64,000 nucleotides of DNA from an uncultured Clostridia bacterium (GCA_944382905.1 CALWNU010000028.1:1-64000), one strand, 5' to 3'. Shown: positions 24,308 through 32,741, numbered from the stretch's first letter. The notes: generated by a model from the letters alone, not told the origin. Numbers and translations: made by a program.

Positions 24308-25027
24308 ATGGAACTGAAAAAATACAAACACGATTCCCTGTACTCTTATACGCTTGGAATGGCTCCGACTTTGGAATTGATCCAATGCCGGTGCGAACAG
24401 GTGGGAAAAGTTTATATCCATCCAAACTACACGCAAAAAGATGAGCGGTACAATATTTTTCAGCTCTGCGAAAGCAAGAACATCCCCTGGGAAATCAACA
24501 AAAAGGTTTTTGACCGACTGTCCATGAAGGAAAATGTGTTTGTCCTTGGGATGTTTTATAAATACCAGGCGCCGGTATCCGCGGAAAAGCCCCATGTGGT
24601 TTTGGTCAATCCCAGCAATTCCGGCAACCTCGGGACCATCATCCGCACCGGCTTGGGGTTCGGCTTTCGGGATCTTGTCATCATCCGGCCCGGTGTAGAT
24701 CCATACGACCCCAAATCCATCCGTTCTTCCATGGGCGCGCTGTTTCATATCAATCTTTCTTTTTTTGATTCATTCGCAGCATACCGTGCCCAGTTCCCCC
24801 AGCATGCCGTATACCCTTTCATGCTCAAAGGGTCGGTACCGCTGGATACGATCCTGGAAAAACCACAACCGCCCTTTTCCCTGGTCTTTGGCAATGAGGC
24901 TACCGGCCTGCCGGACGAATTTTTGCAGTACGGACAGAGCATTCGAATCCCCCAAAGCCAGGAAATTGATTCGTTGAACCTATCTATTGCTTTTGGGATT
25001 GCGGCATATACGTTTTCCCAGCTTTGA
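24308..25027 (+). CDS. TrmH family (SPOUT) RNA methyltransferase
   Basis: A 239-residue SpoU/TrmH-type 2'-O-ribose methyltransferase. The knotted C-terminal domain carries the three family motifs: NPSNSGNLGTIIRT (about residue 100), LVFGNEATGLPDE and IPQSQEIDSLNLSIAFGIAAY. An N-terminal substrate-binding segment precedes it. The exact RNA target cannot be told from the sequence. It is the first of three plus-strand genes lying within the spoIIIA region. Confidence 0.92.
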   Translation: MELKKYKHDSLYSYTLGMAPTLELIQCRCEQVGKVYIHPNYTQKDERYNIFQLCESKNIPWEINKKVFDRLSMKENVFVLGMFYKYQAPVSAEKPHVVLVNPSNSGNLGTIIRTGLGFGFRDLVIIRPGVDPYDPKSIRSSMGALFHINLSFFDSFAAYRAQFPQHAVYPFMLKGSVPLDTILEKPQPPFSLVFGNEATGLPDEFLQYGQSIRIPQSQEIDSLNLSIAFGIAAYTFSQL

Positions 25028-25102
25028 CATCAAAACCCATACAATGAAACAAGAAGAAAAAGGGATTGCGGTCCCTTTCAATAAATAATAGGAGGGATCC
25101 AC

Positions 25103-26236
25103 ATGGAAAAAGCAAAAGTATACTTTACCGATTTTCATACCGTCGCTTTTGGCGATGGGCTGCCGACAAAACTGAAAAAGCTGATCCGTTCTGCCGGTAT
25201 CGGCCAAATCGATATGGACGGAAAATTTGTTGCAATTAAAATGCATTTCGGAGAACTTGGCAACATCAGTTTTCTCCGACCCAACTACGCAAAAGCGGTG
25301 GCGGACGTGGTAAAAGAATTGGGCGGACATCCGTTTTTGACCGACTGCAATACGCTGTATCCCGGCAGCCGCAAAAATGCACTGGAACATCTTTACTGCG
25401 CGTGGGAAAACGGGTTTACGCCGATGACAGTGGGATGCCCGATCCTGATCGGCGACGGACTGAAAGGGACAGACGACGTTGATGTTCCCGTACAAGGCGG
25501 CGAATACATTCAACAGGCAAAAATCGGCCGCGCCATTATGGACGCCGACGTTTTCATCAGTCTAACCCATTTCAAAGGGCATGAAATGACCGGATTCGGC
25601 GGCGCCATCAAGAATATCGGCATGGGATGCGGCTCCCGCGCCGGGAAAAAAGACCAGCATAACGACGGCCAGCCGACCATTGATCCAGAAAAATGCCGCG
25701 GATGTATGCGCTGTCAGAAAGAATGCGCCAACCAGGGCCTGGAATTTGACACGGCCAGCAAAAAGATGCGGGTCAATCAAAACAATTGCGTCGGATGCGG
25801 ACGGTGTATCGGCGCTTGTAATTTCGATGCGATCTCCTTTGGAAACAGCGCCGCGCTTTCCGACTTGAACTGCCGGATGGCCGAATACACCAAAGCGGTG
25901 GTGGATGGCCGTCCTTGTTTCCACATTTCGCTGGTGGTAGACGTTTCCCCCAACTGTGACTGCCATTGTGAAAACGATGTGCCGATTCTGCCCAACATCG
26001 GGATGTTTGCATCTTTTGACCCGTTGGCGTTGGATCAAGCCTGTGTCGACGCCTGCATGGCGGCTACGCCGATTCCCGGCAGCCAGTTGGCGCAGAACCT
26101 GGCAAAACCCGATTTTGTAGATCATCACGACCATTTCACCAACTCCACGCCGGAATCGGAATGGCGGACTTGTTTGGCCCATGCGGAAAAAATCGGGCTG
26201 GGCACTCGGGAATATGAACTCATTACGGTAAAATAG
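25103..26236 (+). CDS. DUF362 protein with two [4Fe-4S] ferredoxin motifs
   Basis: A 377-residue protein with an N-terminal DUF362 domain (KMHFGELGNISFLRP, LTHFKGHEMTGFGGAIKNIGMG). A bacterial-type ferredoxin insert around residues 196-240 has two C-x2-C-x2-C-x3-C clusters, CRGCMRCQKEC and CVGCGRCIGAC. The family is common in anaerobes and presumably handles electrons or a metal cofactor. Its reaction is unknown. A strong AGGAGG precedes the ATG. An AAAGGGA/TCCCTTT hairpin lies in the 75-bp gap upstream. Confidence 0.9.
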   Translation: MEKAKVYFTDFHTVAFGDGLPTKLKKLIRSAGIGQIDMDGKFVAIKMHFGELGNISFLRPNYAKAVADVVKELGGHPFLTDCNTLYPGSRKNALEHLYCAWENGFTPMTVGCPILIGDGLKGTDDVDVPVQGGEYIQQAKIGRAIMDADVFISLTHFKGHEMTGFGGAIKNIGMGCGSRAGKKDQHNDGQPTIDPEKCRGCMRCQKECANQGLEFDTASKKMRVNQNNCVGCGRCIGACNFDAISFGNSAALSDLNCRMAEYTKAVVDGRPCFHISLVVDVSPNCDCHCENDVPILPNIGMFASFDPLALDQACVDACMAATPIPGSQLAQNLAKPDFVDHHDHFTNSTPESEWRTCLAHAEKIGLGTREYELITVK

Positions 26237-26245
26237 AGGCAAATC

Positions 26246-27100
26246 ATGAAAACAGGGCTGATTTTAGAAGGCGGCGCCATGCGCGGGTTGTTTTCCGCCG
26301 GAGTAATGGACGTGCTGATGGAAAATAATATCGTGTTTGACGGCGCCATCGGCGTTTCCGCGGGAGCTGCCTTCGGGTGCAATTACAAATCGCAGCAGCC
26401 GGGTAGGGTCATCCGATACAATACCCGTTTTGCGAAAGACCCCCGTTATGCGAGTTTCCGTTCCTGGCTGAAAACCGGGAACCTATTCGGGGCGGAATTT
26501 TGTTACCGGACCATCCCAAACGAGCTGGATCTGTTTGATGCCCAAACATTCGCGCAAAACCCAATGGAATTTTATGTGGTGTGCACCGACCTGCAAACCG
26601 GGAAAGCGGTTTATCAAAAATGCAGCCAGGTGGATGAAACCTGTTTTGAGTGGATGCGCGCCTCCGCGTCGATGCCTGTATTCTCTCGAGTCGTCACCAT
26701 CGACGGGCGGCCTTTGCTGGATGGCGGAATGGCCGATTCTATTCCTCTGCGCTTTTTTGAAAAAATTGGGTACGACACAAATGTCTTAATTTTGACCCAG
26801 CCGGACGGATACCAGAAAAAACCGAACCGTCTATTCCCCCTGATCCGCCTGTGCCTTCGCAAATACCCGCAGGCGGCGCAGACCATGCAGCATCGCCATG
26901 AGCAATATAACCAAACCCTTGCATACATCAAACAGCAGGAAAGCACAGGTAAAATCCTCGTCATCCGGCCGGATACGGCGCTTTCGATCGGGCGGGTGGA
27001 ACATCATACCGACAGGATGCTGGCTGTTTATCAGCAAGGAAGACGCGTGGCAGAACGACGTCTAGACGAAATCCGGTCGTTTCTTTCGAAAAAAGGGTAA
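26246..27100 (+). CDS. Patatin-like phospholipase family protein
   Basis: A 284-residue patatin-fold hydrolase. The oxyanion-hole motif EGGAMRGLFSAGV (residues 8-20), nucleophile elbow GVSAG (about residue 38) and catalytic aspartate in LLDGGMAD give the Ser-Asp dyad of lipid acyl hydrolases. It resembles the bacterial YjjU/RssA-type branch, and no signal peptide is present. It starts 9 bp after the DUF362 gene, so the two are probably one operon. The substrate is unknown. Confidence 0.9.
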   Translation: MKTGLILEGGAMRGLFSAGVMDVLMENNIVFDGAIGVSAGAAFGCNYKSQQPGRVIRYNTRFAKDPRYASFRSWLKTGNLFGAEFCYRTIPNELDLFDAQTFAQNPMEFYVVCTDLQTGKAVYQKCSQVDETCFEWMRASASMPVFSRVVTIDGRPLLDGGMADSIPLRFFEKIGYDTNVLILTQPDGYQKKPNRLFPLIRLCLRKYPQAAQTMQHRHEQYNQTLAYIKQQESTGKILVIRPDTALSIGRVEHHTDRMLAVYQQGRRVAERRLDEIRSFLSKKG

Positions 27101-27131
27101 CAGGCTGCCGGAAAAACCTGTGGATACATGC

Positions 27132-27171
27132 AAAAAGGTCCTGATGTGCTTTGTCTCATCAGGGCCTTTTT
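27132..27171. terminator. Bidirectional terminator, patatin gene / spoIIIAB
   Basis: A stem GGTCCTGATG/CATCAGGGCC with a 7-8-nt loop is flanked by AAAAA on the left and TTTTT on the right, so it can end both converging transcripts. Confidence 0.88.
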
Positions 27172-27188
27172 ACGTACTTTTATCGGGT

Positions 27189-27695
27189 TTACCATAACAC
27201 AATAACCAGCGCCAGCCCGCCCAGCAAGCCCAGTGAACGGTACAGCTTGCCGCTTGTCTGGCATTTGGCCAAAGCGGTTTCCAGCTGCTGCCTGAGTCGA
27301 TCCTGCAGCAGGTTTAACTGGCTGATCTGCCCTTCCATGGAAGTGCTGCCCAGTACTTCGCCAATTTCCCACAAAATCCGCTGGTCTTCCGGCTGGCGAT
27401 ACTCCGCTTTGGTCTGCTCCAGGCTTTTTTGCCATGCGAGTGGAAAAGGGTCCCCTTGCCGGCAATGCCGGATGCACGCCGGCAAGAAGGAGAAATCCTG
27501 AAAGGCGCTGTTTTCCTGTACCTGCTGCAGGATCACCGCTGGTTCCGCCATGGTAAAAGCAAGCTGCGTCTTGATCGATTCAATCAACGACAGATACCCC
27601 TGCAGCCGCCGGACCCGGCGGGATAATTGCGACGCCGCCCATTGTCCGGTGCCGGCGCACGCTGTTACGGCAAGCAAAAAACCGATCCATTTCAT
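27189..27695 (-). CDS. spoIIIAB: Stage III sporulation protein AB
   Basis: A 168-residue protein with an N-terminal membrane helix (KWIGFLLAVTACAGTGQWAA), a helical domain (LQGYLSLIESIKTQLAF) and a C-terminal hydrophobic segment, LGLLGGLALVIVLW. It resembles the GspF/PilC-type cytoplasmic fold used in secretion systems. I start at the ATG at 27695, giving a normal length. This start lies 116 bp inside spoIIIAA, an unusually long overlap. It is followed not by spoIIIAC but by a terminator and oppositely oriented genes. Confidence 0.93.
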   Translation of the reverse strand: MKWIGFLLAVTACAGTGQWAASQLSRRVRRLQGYLSLIESIKTQLAFTMAEPAVILQQVQENSAFQDFSFLPACIRHCRQGDPFPLAWQKSLEQTKAEYRQPEDQRILWEIGEVLGSTSMEGQISQLNLLQDRLRQQLETALAKCQTSGKLYRSLGLLGGLALVIVLW

Positions 27696-28638
27696 CTGCA
27701 ATCTCCCTTTCTCCCATCCATGTCCGAACGCGGCCAACCGGTTCTTCCGACTGCAAAATCGCGACGTTCTGGAAAAATCCCTGCTGCAAAGTTTTTAGAA
27801 TTGCCGGCTTTTGGCAAAGATCCCAAAAGGTCTTTCCATGTACGGTGGCGACAAAGGAAACGCCGGATGCGATGGCGGCGGCGATGGACGGAATCTCGCG
27901 TTCCGTTCCAATTTCATCGCAAAGAATGAGATGGGGCGACAAGGTCCGCACTGCCATGGAAATTCCTTCGCTTTTCAAAATACCGCTGAGCACGTCCGTG
28001 CAAAAGCCGACGTCGTTTTGCGGGGATCCGCCTACCGAAGCGGCGATTTCTCCCCTTTCGTCCACAATTGCAATTTTCAAGACCTGTCCCGTCTTTCCGC
28101 TTCCCAATTGCCTTGCCAAGTCACGGAGGATGGTGGTTTTACCGCTGGCAGGAGGTCCGGCCAAAAGCAACCCGCCAATCCCGTTCCAATGCCGGAGAAT
28201 CGGATCGGCTGCGCCAAAAATCTGATGCGCCACACGGATATTGATGGACGAAATTTCCCGCAACGCTGTCAACTCTCCGCCTTGATACACGCCGGTGCCG
28301 CAAATGCCGGCGCGGTGCCCCCCCTTTAACGTAACAAATCCATTTTTCAGTTCATTTTGATGGGTATGAACCGCATATCCGCAAACAGCGCGAAAACAGT
28401 CTGCCAGCGTGTCTTGCCCAACCAGAAGGCTGTTGTCATCCGGCAAAGTGGTCAGGCCGCCATGCCGGGACAAAAACCGTCCTCCCCAGCCCGTCTGCAG
28501 GTATACAGGTTGTCCCAGGCGAAACCGGACTTCCCGGATCTGCTCTTGGACGGAAGGATCTATTTGACTAAAAATGCTGGAAAAAGGTTCCGGCAGCAGC
28601 GATCGGATACCGGCAAAAGAATTTATGCGACGATCCAT
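27580..28638 (-). CDS. spoIIIAA: Stage III sporulation protein AA (ATPase)
   Basis: A 352-residue secretion-type ATPase. Walker A is LLLAGPPASGKTTILRDLA (about residues 157-175), Walker B is LILCDEIGTE, and the SVGGSPQNDVG and ATVHGKTFWDL stretches are family-typical. It probably powers the SpoIIIA channel in the mother cell. The chain is longer than usual: the last 35-40 residues after about RTWMGEREIADE are Arg/Gly/Pro-rich and read through the start of spoIIIAB in another frame. Either the tail is real or the stop has been lost by a frameshift. A sigma-E-like promoter lies just upstream. Confidence 0.93.
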   Translation of the reverse strand: MDRRINSFAGIRSLLPEPFSSIFSQIDPSVQEQIREVRFRLGQPVYLQTGWGGRFLSRHGGLTTLPDDNSLLVGQDTLADCFRAVCGYAVHTHQNELKNGFVTLKGGHRAGICGTGVYQGGELTALREISSINIRVAHQIFGAADPILRHWNGIGGLLLAGPPASGKTTILRDLARQLGSGKTGQVLKIAIVDERGEIAASVGGSPQNDVGFCTDVLSGILKSEGISMAVRTLSPHLILCDEIGTEREIPSIAAAIASGVSFVATVHGKTFWDLCQKPAILKTLQQGFFQNVAILQSEEPVGRVRTWMGEREIADEMDRFFACRNSVRRHRTMGGVAIIPPGPAAAGVSVVD

Positions 28639-28659
28639 GATGTTTCACACTCCTGTTTC

Positions 28660-28688
28660 ACTGTATGAAGCCTTGTCCTACAATAGAA
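28660..28688 (-). promoter_or_regulatory. Candidate sigma-E promoter of spoIIIAA-AB
   Basis: On the minus strand CATACAGT (28667-28660) lies 14 bp from TTCTATT (28688-28682). The -10 box is one base from the CATACA(A/C)T form of sigma-E promoters; the -35 is weak. The position 20-50 bp before the ATG fits. Confidence 0.4.
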
Positions 28689-28721
28689 CCCATCGCCGTG
28701 TCCAGGTCGCAAAAACAGAAA

Positions 28722-28752
28722 GAAAAAGGACTTTCGATCAAATCGAAAGTCC
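28722..28752 (-). terminator. Terminator of tRNA-Gly
   Basis: An 11-bp perfect stem (28728-28738 and 28742-28752, 3-nt loop) is followed on the minus strand by TTTTTCTTTCT. It separates the tRNA from spoIIIAA. Confidence 0.9.
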
Positions 28753-28765
28753 TTTTCCCTCTTTT

Positions 28766-28841
28766 TGGAGCGGGTTACGAGGCTCGAACTCGCTACCTCC
28801 ACCTTGGCAAGGTGGCGCTCTACCAGATGAGCTAAACCCGC
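28766..28841 (-). tRNA. tRNA-Gly (anticodon GCC)
   Basis: A 76-nt cloverleaf on the minus strand with acceptor GCGGGTT/AACCCGC, discriminator T and an encoded CCA (28768-28766). The anticodon stem CCACC/GGTGG encloses loop TTGCCAA, giving GCC for glycine. It is a single-gene transcription unit. Confidence 0.97.
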
Positions 28842-28854
28842 AAATCGCTTTTTC

Positions 28855-28883
28855 ATTATAGCCAAATGATCCCAGGATGTCAA
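28855..28883 (-). promoter_or_regulatory. Sigma-A promoter of tRNA-Gly
   Basis: TTGACA (28883-28878) and TATAAT (28860-28855) are 17 bp apart on the minus strand, 13 bp before the tRNA. Confidence 0.9.
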
Positions 28884-28905
28884 TACTCTTTTTTTTATTT
28901 TTTCC

Positions 28906-28934
28906 TGTCTTTTTGGCAGATTATCTGCTATAAT
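28906..28934 (+). promoter_or_regulatory. Candidate promoter of the DnaD/DnaC-like pair, with palindrome
   Basis: A perfect TATAAT (28929-28934) has only a weak -35 (TGTCTT, 28906-28911) at 17-bp spacing. A 13-bp palindrome GCAGATTATCTGC (28916-28928) fills the spacer, where a repressor could sit. Confidence 0.45.
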
Positions 28935-28977
28935 CAAAAAAGGATTTGGATGGTTCACAAACTGGTGAGGAGAAAAT

Positions 28978-29958
28978 ATGGGGTATCAAATTTGCTTTGA
29001 AAACTGGAAAACGACCTTTTCTATTCCCTGCAGCGTGACAGATGAATGTCTGTCCTGCGGCGCGGTACAGCTAAAGGTCCTTCTTTTGGTGCTGCGGCAT
29101 CAGCAAAACGATATTTGCCCCGAAGAACTGGCAAACAGGCTGAGCCTTCCGGCAGCAGATATTCGGGACGCGCTCAACTACTGGACCTTAGCCGGGGTAT
29201 TGAAATACCAACCGGAACAAGAACAGGCCGCTGCGCAAACGTCCCCCGCCCAAGCCGAGCCGGTCCAGCAACAGGAAACACCGCCGGCGCATCCAGCCGG
29301 ACCCAAACCTTCCCACGCCAGAATGACAGCCAGCGAGATCCATGATTTGACACAGCGTCAACCGGTCATCCGCTCTCTATTGCATGAGACGGAAGCAATC
29401 CTGGGGAAAACCTTGACCTCAGCGGATATCTCGACGATTATCTCTTTGTACGATTGGGCCGGGATTTCTCCCAACGTGATTCTTATGGTAGTGGCCTATT
29501 GTGCTTCTTTGGAAAAAAAGAACCTCCGCTACATTGAAAAAACCGCGTTGTCCTGGCAAGAAATGGGGCTGGATAACGATCAGGCCATTGAAGCGTATTT
29601 AGACCGCCAAACGGTGATTCGGAAACGGGAACAGGAGGTCAAAAAAGCGTTTGGAATTTATGACCGGAACCTGACCGCCAAGGAACGGGACTATATCGAA
29701 AAATGGTATGAAGAATTCCAATTTTCCATCGATCTGATCCAACTGGCTTATGAAAAAACGGTGGATCGCACCGGTAAGGTCAGCTTCCCCTATCTGCATA
29801 AAATTTTGTCGTCCTGGAAAGAAAAAGGCATTACCACGCCGCAACAGGCGTTGTCGGAATCCTCCGCCAAACCTGCGGCGGAAGAGAAAAAAGAGTATTC
29901 GTTTGACCTGGAAGAATTTGAAAAACAACATCGGTGGCGTGTTCCCAAAATGGATTAG
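28978..29958 (+). CDS. DnaD domain protein
   Basis: A 326-residue replication-initiation protein. An N-terminal winged-helix DDBH1-like domain (about residues 1-80) and a Gln/Pro/Ala-rich linker are followed by two DnaD C-terminal (DDBH2) repeats. The second carries the YLHKILSSW signature (YxxxIxxxW). In Bacillus, DnaD helps DnaB and DnaI load the replicative helicase. It is followed by a DnaI/DnaC-like ATPase 11 bp downstream, so the pair likely works together in helicase loading. Confidence 0.92.
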   Translation: MGYQICFENWKTTFSIPCSVTDECLSCGAVQLKVLLLVLRHQQNDICPEELANRLSLPAADIRDALNYWTLAGVLKYQPEQEQAAAQTSPAQAEPVQQQETPPAHPAGPKPSHARMTASEIHDLTQRQPVIRSLLHETEAILGKTLTSADISTIISLYDWAGISPNVILMVVAYCASLEKKNLRYIEKTALSWQEMGLDNDQAIEAYLDRQTVIRKREQEVKKAFGIYDRNLTAKERDYIEKWYEEFQFSIDLIQLAYEKTVDRTGKVSFPYLHKILSSWKEKGITTPQQALSESSAKPAAEEKKEYSFDLEEFEKQHRWRVPKMD

Positions 29959-29969
29959 GAGAGAATCAA

Positions 29970-30962
29970 ATGGCTTATTCCAAAGATCTTCTTGCCTACG
30001 GGCGCGACGTATTGGCCCAACGCAAGCAGAAAGCCCTGCAAACGTTACAGGAGAGAAAACGGCAGCTGTATGCCGCCGTTCCCAGATTACAAGAAATTGA
30101 AATGCAGCTGCAACAGACCGGATATGCCGCAATCCAAACCGCGATGCGGGGAGATCTGCCGCGTTTGGAAGAAATCAAGCAGACAAATTTGGCCCTGCAG
30201 CAGGAACGGCGGGAAATGTTATCGCGTCTGGGCCTGCCGGAGGATTATCTCACACCGCCGTTCACCTGCCCGATCTGCCAAGATGAGGGCTATGCGGATG
30301 GGAAACGGTGTTCGTGCTTTGACAAAATCATCAAATCGGAAGCGTACCGGCGTCTCAACCGGCAATCGCCGCTGTCGCTGTGCGATTTTTCCAATTTTGA
30401 CTTGTCCTATTATTCTGCCGACGAATACGACGGGAAACCCGCCGCCAGAAAGCAAATGCATGATATTTTCGCTTATTGCCAGCACTATGCCAAAACTTTT
30501 TCTCTTTCCTCCCCCAACCTGCTCATGAGCGGCAGGACCGGGTTGGGAAAAACCCACCTTTCGCTTTCCATCGCCAAGGCGGTGATCCAGCTAGGGTTTG
30601 GAGTGGTGTATGGCTCCACACCGGATTTCCTCGCCGAAGCGGAGCGGGAACGCTTTTCCCGTAATCAAAATGAAGACGAATTCAAAACAACCGACTGGAT
30701 GATGGAATGCGATCTGTTGATTTTAGACGATTTGGGAGCGGAATTTTCCACCTCGTTTTCTTATGCTACGTTGTATCAATGGATCAACACTCGCTTAAAC
30801 AAACGGCTTCCAACCATTATTAGCACCAATCTTACGCCAAAAGAGCTGCTGGATCTTTACGGAGAACGGGTGTTTTCCCGTTTGATCGGAAATTATGTTC
30901 CACTGTTTTTTGCCGGGCAGGACGTGCGGCAAAAAAAAGAGCAGGCGGCGGCCAAATCCTGA
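29970..30962 (+). CDS. DnaC/DnaI-like helicase-loader ATPase
   Basis: A 330-residue AAA+ protein. The N-terminal coiled region is followed by a Cys motif CPICQDEGYADGKRCSC (zinc-finger-like, as in DnaI). The ATPase has Walker A SGRTGLGKTHLSLSI (about residues 188-202) and Walker B LLILDDLGAE. The start ATG 29970 has AGGAGAG 6 bp upstream; the frame is open to 29934 inside the upstream gene. Together with the DnaD protein it probably loads DnaC/DnaB-type helicase on the chromosome. Confidence 0.92.
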   Translation: MAYSKDLLAYGRDVLAQRKQKALQTLQERKRQLYAAVPRLQEIEMQLQQTGYAAIQTAMRGDLPRLEEIKQTNLALQQERREMLSRLGLPEDYLTPPFTCPICQDEGYADGKRCSCFDKIIKSEAYRRLNRQSPLSLCDFSNFDLSYYSADEYDGKPAARKQMHDIFAYCQHYAKTFSLSSPNLLMSGRTGLGKTHLSLSIAKAVIQLGFGVVYGSTPDFLAEAERERFSRNQNEDEFKTTDWMMECDLLILDDLGAEFSTSFSYATLYQWINTRLNKRLPTIISTNLTPKELLDLYGERVFSRLIGNYVPLFFAGQDVRQKKEQAAAKS

Positions 30963-31011
30963 TGGATTTGGCGATTGGCGCATTTGCCAAAGAAATGAGA
31001 AGACAAAGAAA

Positions 31012-31036
31012 AGCCAGGGATTTTCCCTGGCTTTTT
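31012..31036. terminator. Bidirectional terminator, DnaC-like gene / ABC-F gene
   Basis: A stem AAGCCAGGG/TCCCTGGCTT with a 4-nt loop is flanked by AAGAAAA on the left and TTTTTT on the right. It stops the DnaC-like transcript and lies at the 3' end of the converging ABC-F gene. Confidence 0.85.
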
Positions 31037-32653
31037 TCATGCGTTTTTTTGCGCGATTAGATGTTGAAATTCTTTTTCCAATGCCTCTTTGTCCGGGCAG
31101 TCGGCAGCGGACAGGCGGGAAATTACCTCTGCCAGCCGCAGTTCTAGAAGGACTTGATCCATTTTTTTGTTCGGTTTAGACTCTGTCCGCTTTTGTTCCA
31201 AATCGGACAGATTCCCGGCAAACGCAACCAACTTTCCTTCTTCAATTTGCAAAATCCGGGTGGCGCATCCGTCGGAAAAGGCCCGGTCATGGGAAACAAA
31301 AAGGACCGTACCTTCGTATTCCTCCACCATGGTTTGCAGCGCTTCAATGGCCGGCATATCTAAAAAATTGGTAGGCTCGTCCAACAAAAGCAAATTAGCC
31401 GGAGAACCAAAAAGCTTGGCAAAGGCCAGCTTGACCCGCTCGCCCCCGCTTAATACGCCTGCTTTTTTGAACACGTCTTCCCGTCGGATCAAAAGCCTGG
31501 CCAGGATCCCGCGCATGGTGTTTTCACTTTGGACGGATGATTCCATCACATTTTCCAAAACCGTTTTTTCCAGATCCAGGTTGCTCAAGCTTTGCTTGAA
31601 ATATCCGATCTTTGCTTTGGGTACCAGCCGGATTCCCGGCGCACCGGACCAAATCAGTTCCATCAGAGTGGTTTTTCCCGCGCCATTCGGTCCTACCAAA
31701 GCGGTTTTGCTTCCGTTGGGCAGGCAGAAGGATGCATCTTTAAAAATAAAGTTCTCCCCATAGCGGAAGGTGATGTGATTGGCAGTAACCACTTCCCGGT
31801 TGGCCGGCGGGTCAGTCAGGGAAAAATCAATCCGGACCAAAGGCGTTTTTCGGGGCTGTTCTTTCACTTCCAGCTGCTCTAGACGGGACAAAATGCTTTT
31901 TCTGGCATTGTCCAGCTTCTCGGTTTTTTCCCCGGCCGCCCTTTTGTGGAGCCGGGCCTCGGAATTTCCCATGCGGCTGGGGGTTTTTCGGACGCTTTTG
32001 CTGGCCTGGTTGAGCTGGCTGGCTGCCTGTTCCAGCCTGGCTTTTTCTGAACGGTACTGCTGGTACTCAAATTCCTGCCGTTTGACAGCCAGCTGCTTTT
32101 GCTCACGATAAGCGTCGAAATTCCCTGCGTACCCATGCAGACGCCCGTCCTTTACCTCGATGATGCGGTTGCACAGCCGGTTTAGGACCGCACGGTCGTG
32201 ACTGATCAGCAACAACGCAGCGCATCGTTCCAATAGCTGGCAGCATAACTCCACCCCTTCAGCATCCAAATTAGCCGTAGGTTCGTCGGCAAAAGTCAAA
32301 GGGGCGTCCCCCTGCATGGCCGCCAGCCCCAAACGGGTCATTTCCCCGCCGCTTAACTGCTCGCGAGACAATTTCCCGGAAAGGCCCAGCTTATGGGATA
32401 TTTGCGGGTCCACCTGCCCGGTCCGGTCTCGGAATTGCTTAAAATAGCTGATCGGTACGTTCCGGATCACGTTTCCTTCCTCCGGGACCAGATCCCCGGA
32501 CAGAATGTTCAGCAGGGTGGTTTTTCCAGCACCGTTGCTGCCCACAATCCCAATGCGGTCCCCCTCGTAAACATTCAATTTTTCAAATTCCAGGATTTTT
32601 CGTTCTCCGAAATACTGGACAATATGACTTGCCGATAACAAAATACGGGACAT
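31037..32653 (-). CDS. ABC-F ATPase, antibiotic-resistance/ribosome-protection type
   Basis: A 538-residue cytoplasmic ABC-F protein with two ATPase domains and no membrane segments. The first has GSNGAGKTTLL (about residue 38) and LSGGEMTRL; the second has GPNGAGKTTLM and LSGGERVKLAFAKLF with LLLDEPTNFLDMP. A charged interdomain linker (residues about 185-260) and a short C-terminal coiled coil are present. The short domains and the regulated leader fit the Vga/Lsa/CplR-like group that displaces antibiotics from the ribosome; a housekeeping ABC-F is the alternative. The leader carries a small ORF and a terminator, which suggests induction by ribosome stalling. Confidence 0.88.
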   Translation of the reverse strand: MSRILLSASHIVQYFGERKILEFEKLNVYEGDRIGIVGSNGAGKTTLLNILSGDLVPEEGNVIRNVPISYFKQFRDRTGQVDPQISHKLGLSGKLSREQLSGGEMTRLGLAAMQGDAPLTFADEPTANLDAEGVELCCQLLERCAALLLISHDRAVLNRLCNRIIEVKDGRLHGYAGNFDAYREQKQLAVKRQEFEYQQYRSEKARLEQAASQLNQASKSVRKTPSRMGNSEARLHKRAAGEKTEKLDNARKSILSRLEQLEVKEQPRKTPLVRIDFSLTDPPANREVVTANHITFRYGENFIFKDASFCLPNGSKTALVGPNGAGKTTLMELIWSGAPGIRLVPKAKIGYFKQSLSNLDLEKTVLENVMESSVQSENTMRGILARLLIRREDVFKKAGVLSGGERVKLAFAKLFGSPANLLLLDEPTNFLDMPAIEALQTMVEEYEGTVLFVSHDRAFSDGCATRILQIEEGKLVAFAGNLSDLEQKRTESKPNKKMDQVLLELRLAEVISRLSAADCPDKEALEKEFQHLIAQKNA

Positions 32654-32707
32654 AAAAATACCTCCTTGCCTTGCAGAAGGCGCTGGAGGGCGGTTGGGCG
32701 CAAAAAA

Positions 32708-32741
32708 GCCCGGAAATATACGTTATCGCATATTTCCAGAC
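32708..32741 (-). terminator. Leader terminator (attenuator) upstream of the ABC-F gene
   Basis: A 15-bp stem on the minus strand (arms 32741-32727 and 32722-32708, loop ATAA) is followed directly by TTTTTT (32707-32702), about 50 bp before the ABC-F start codon. A second hairpin CCATGTT/AACATGG (32757-32741) abuts it. A terminator inside a leader, with alternative pairings upstream, is the layout of transcription attenuation. Confidence 0.75.
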
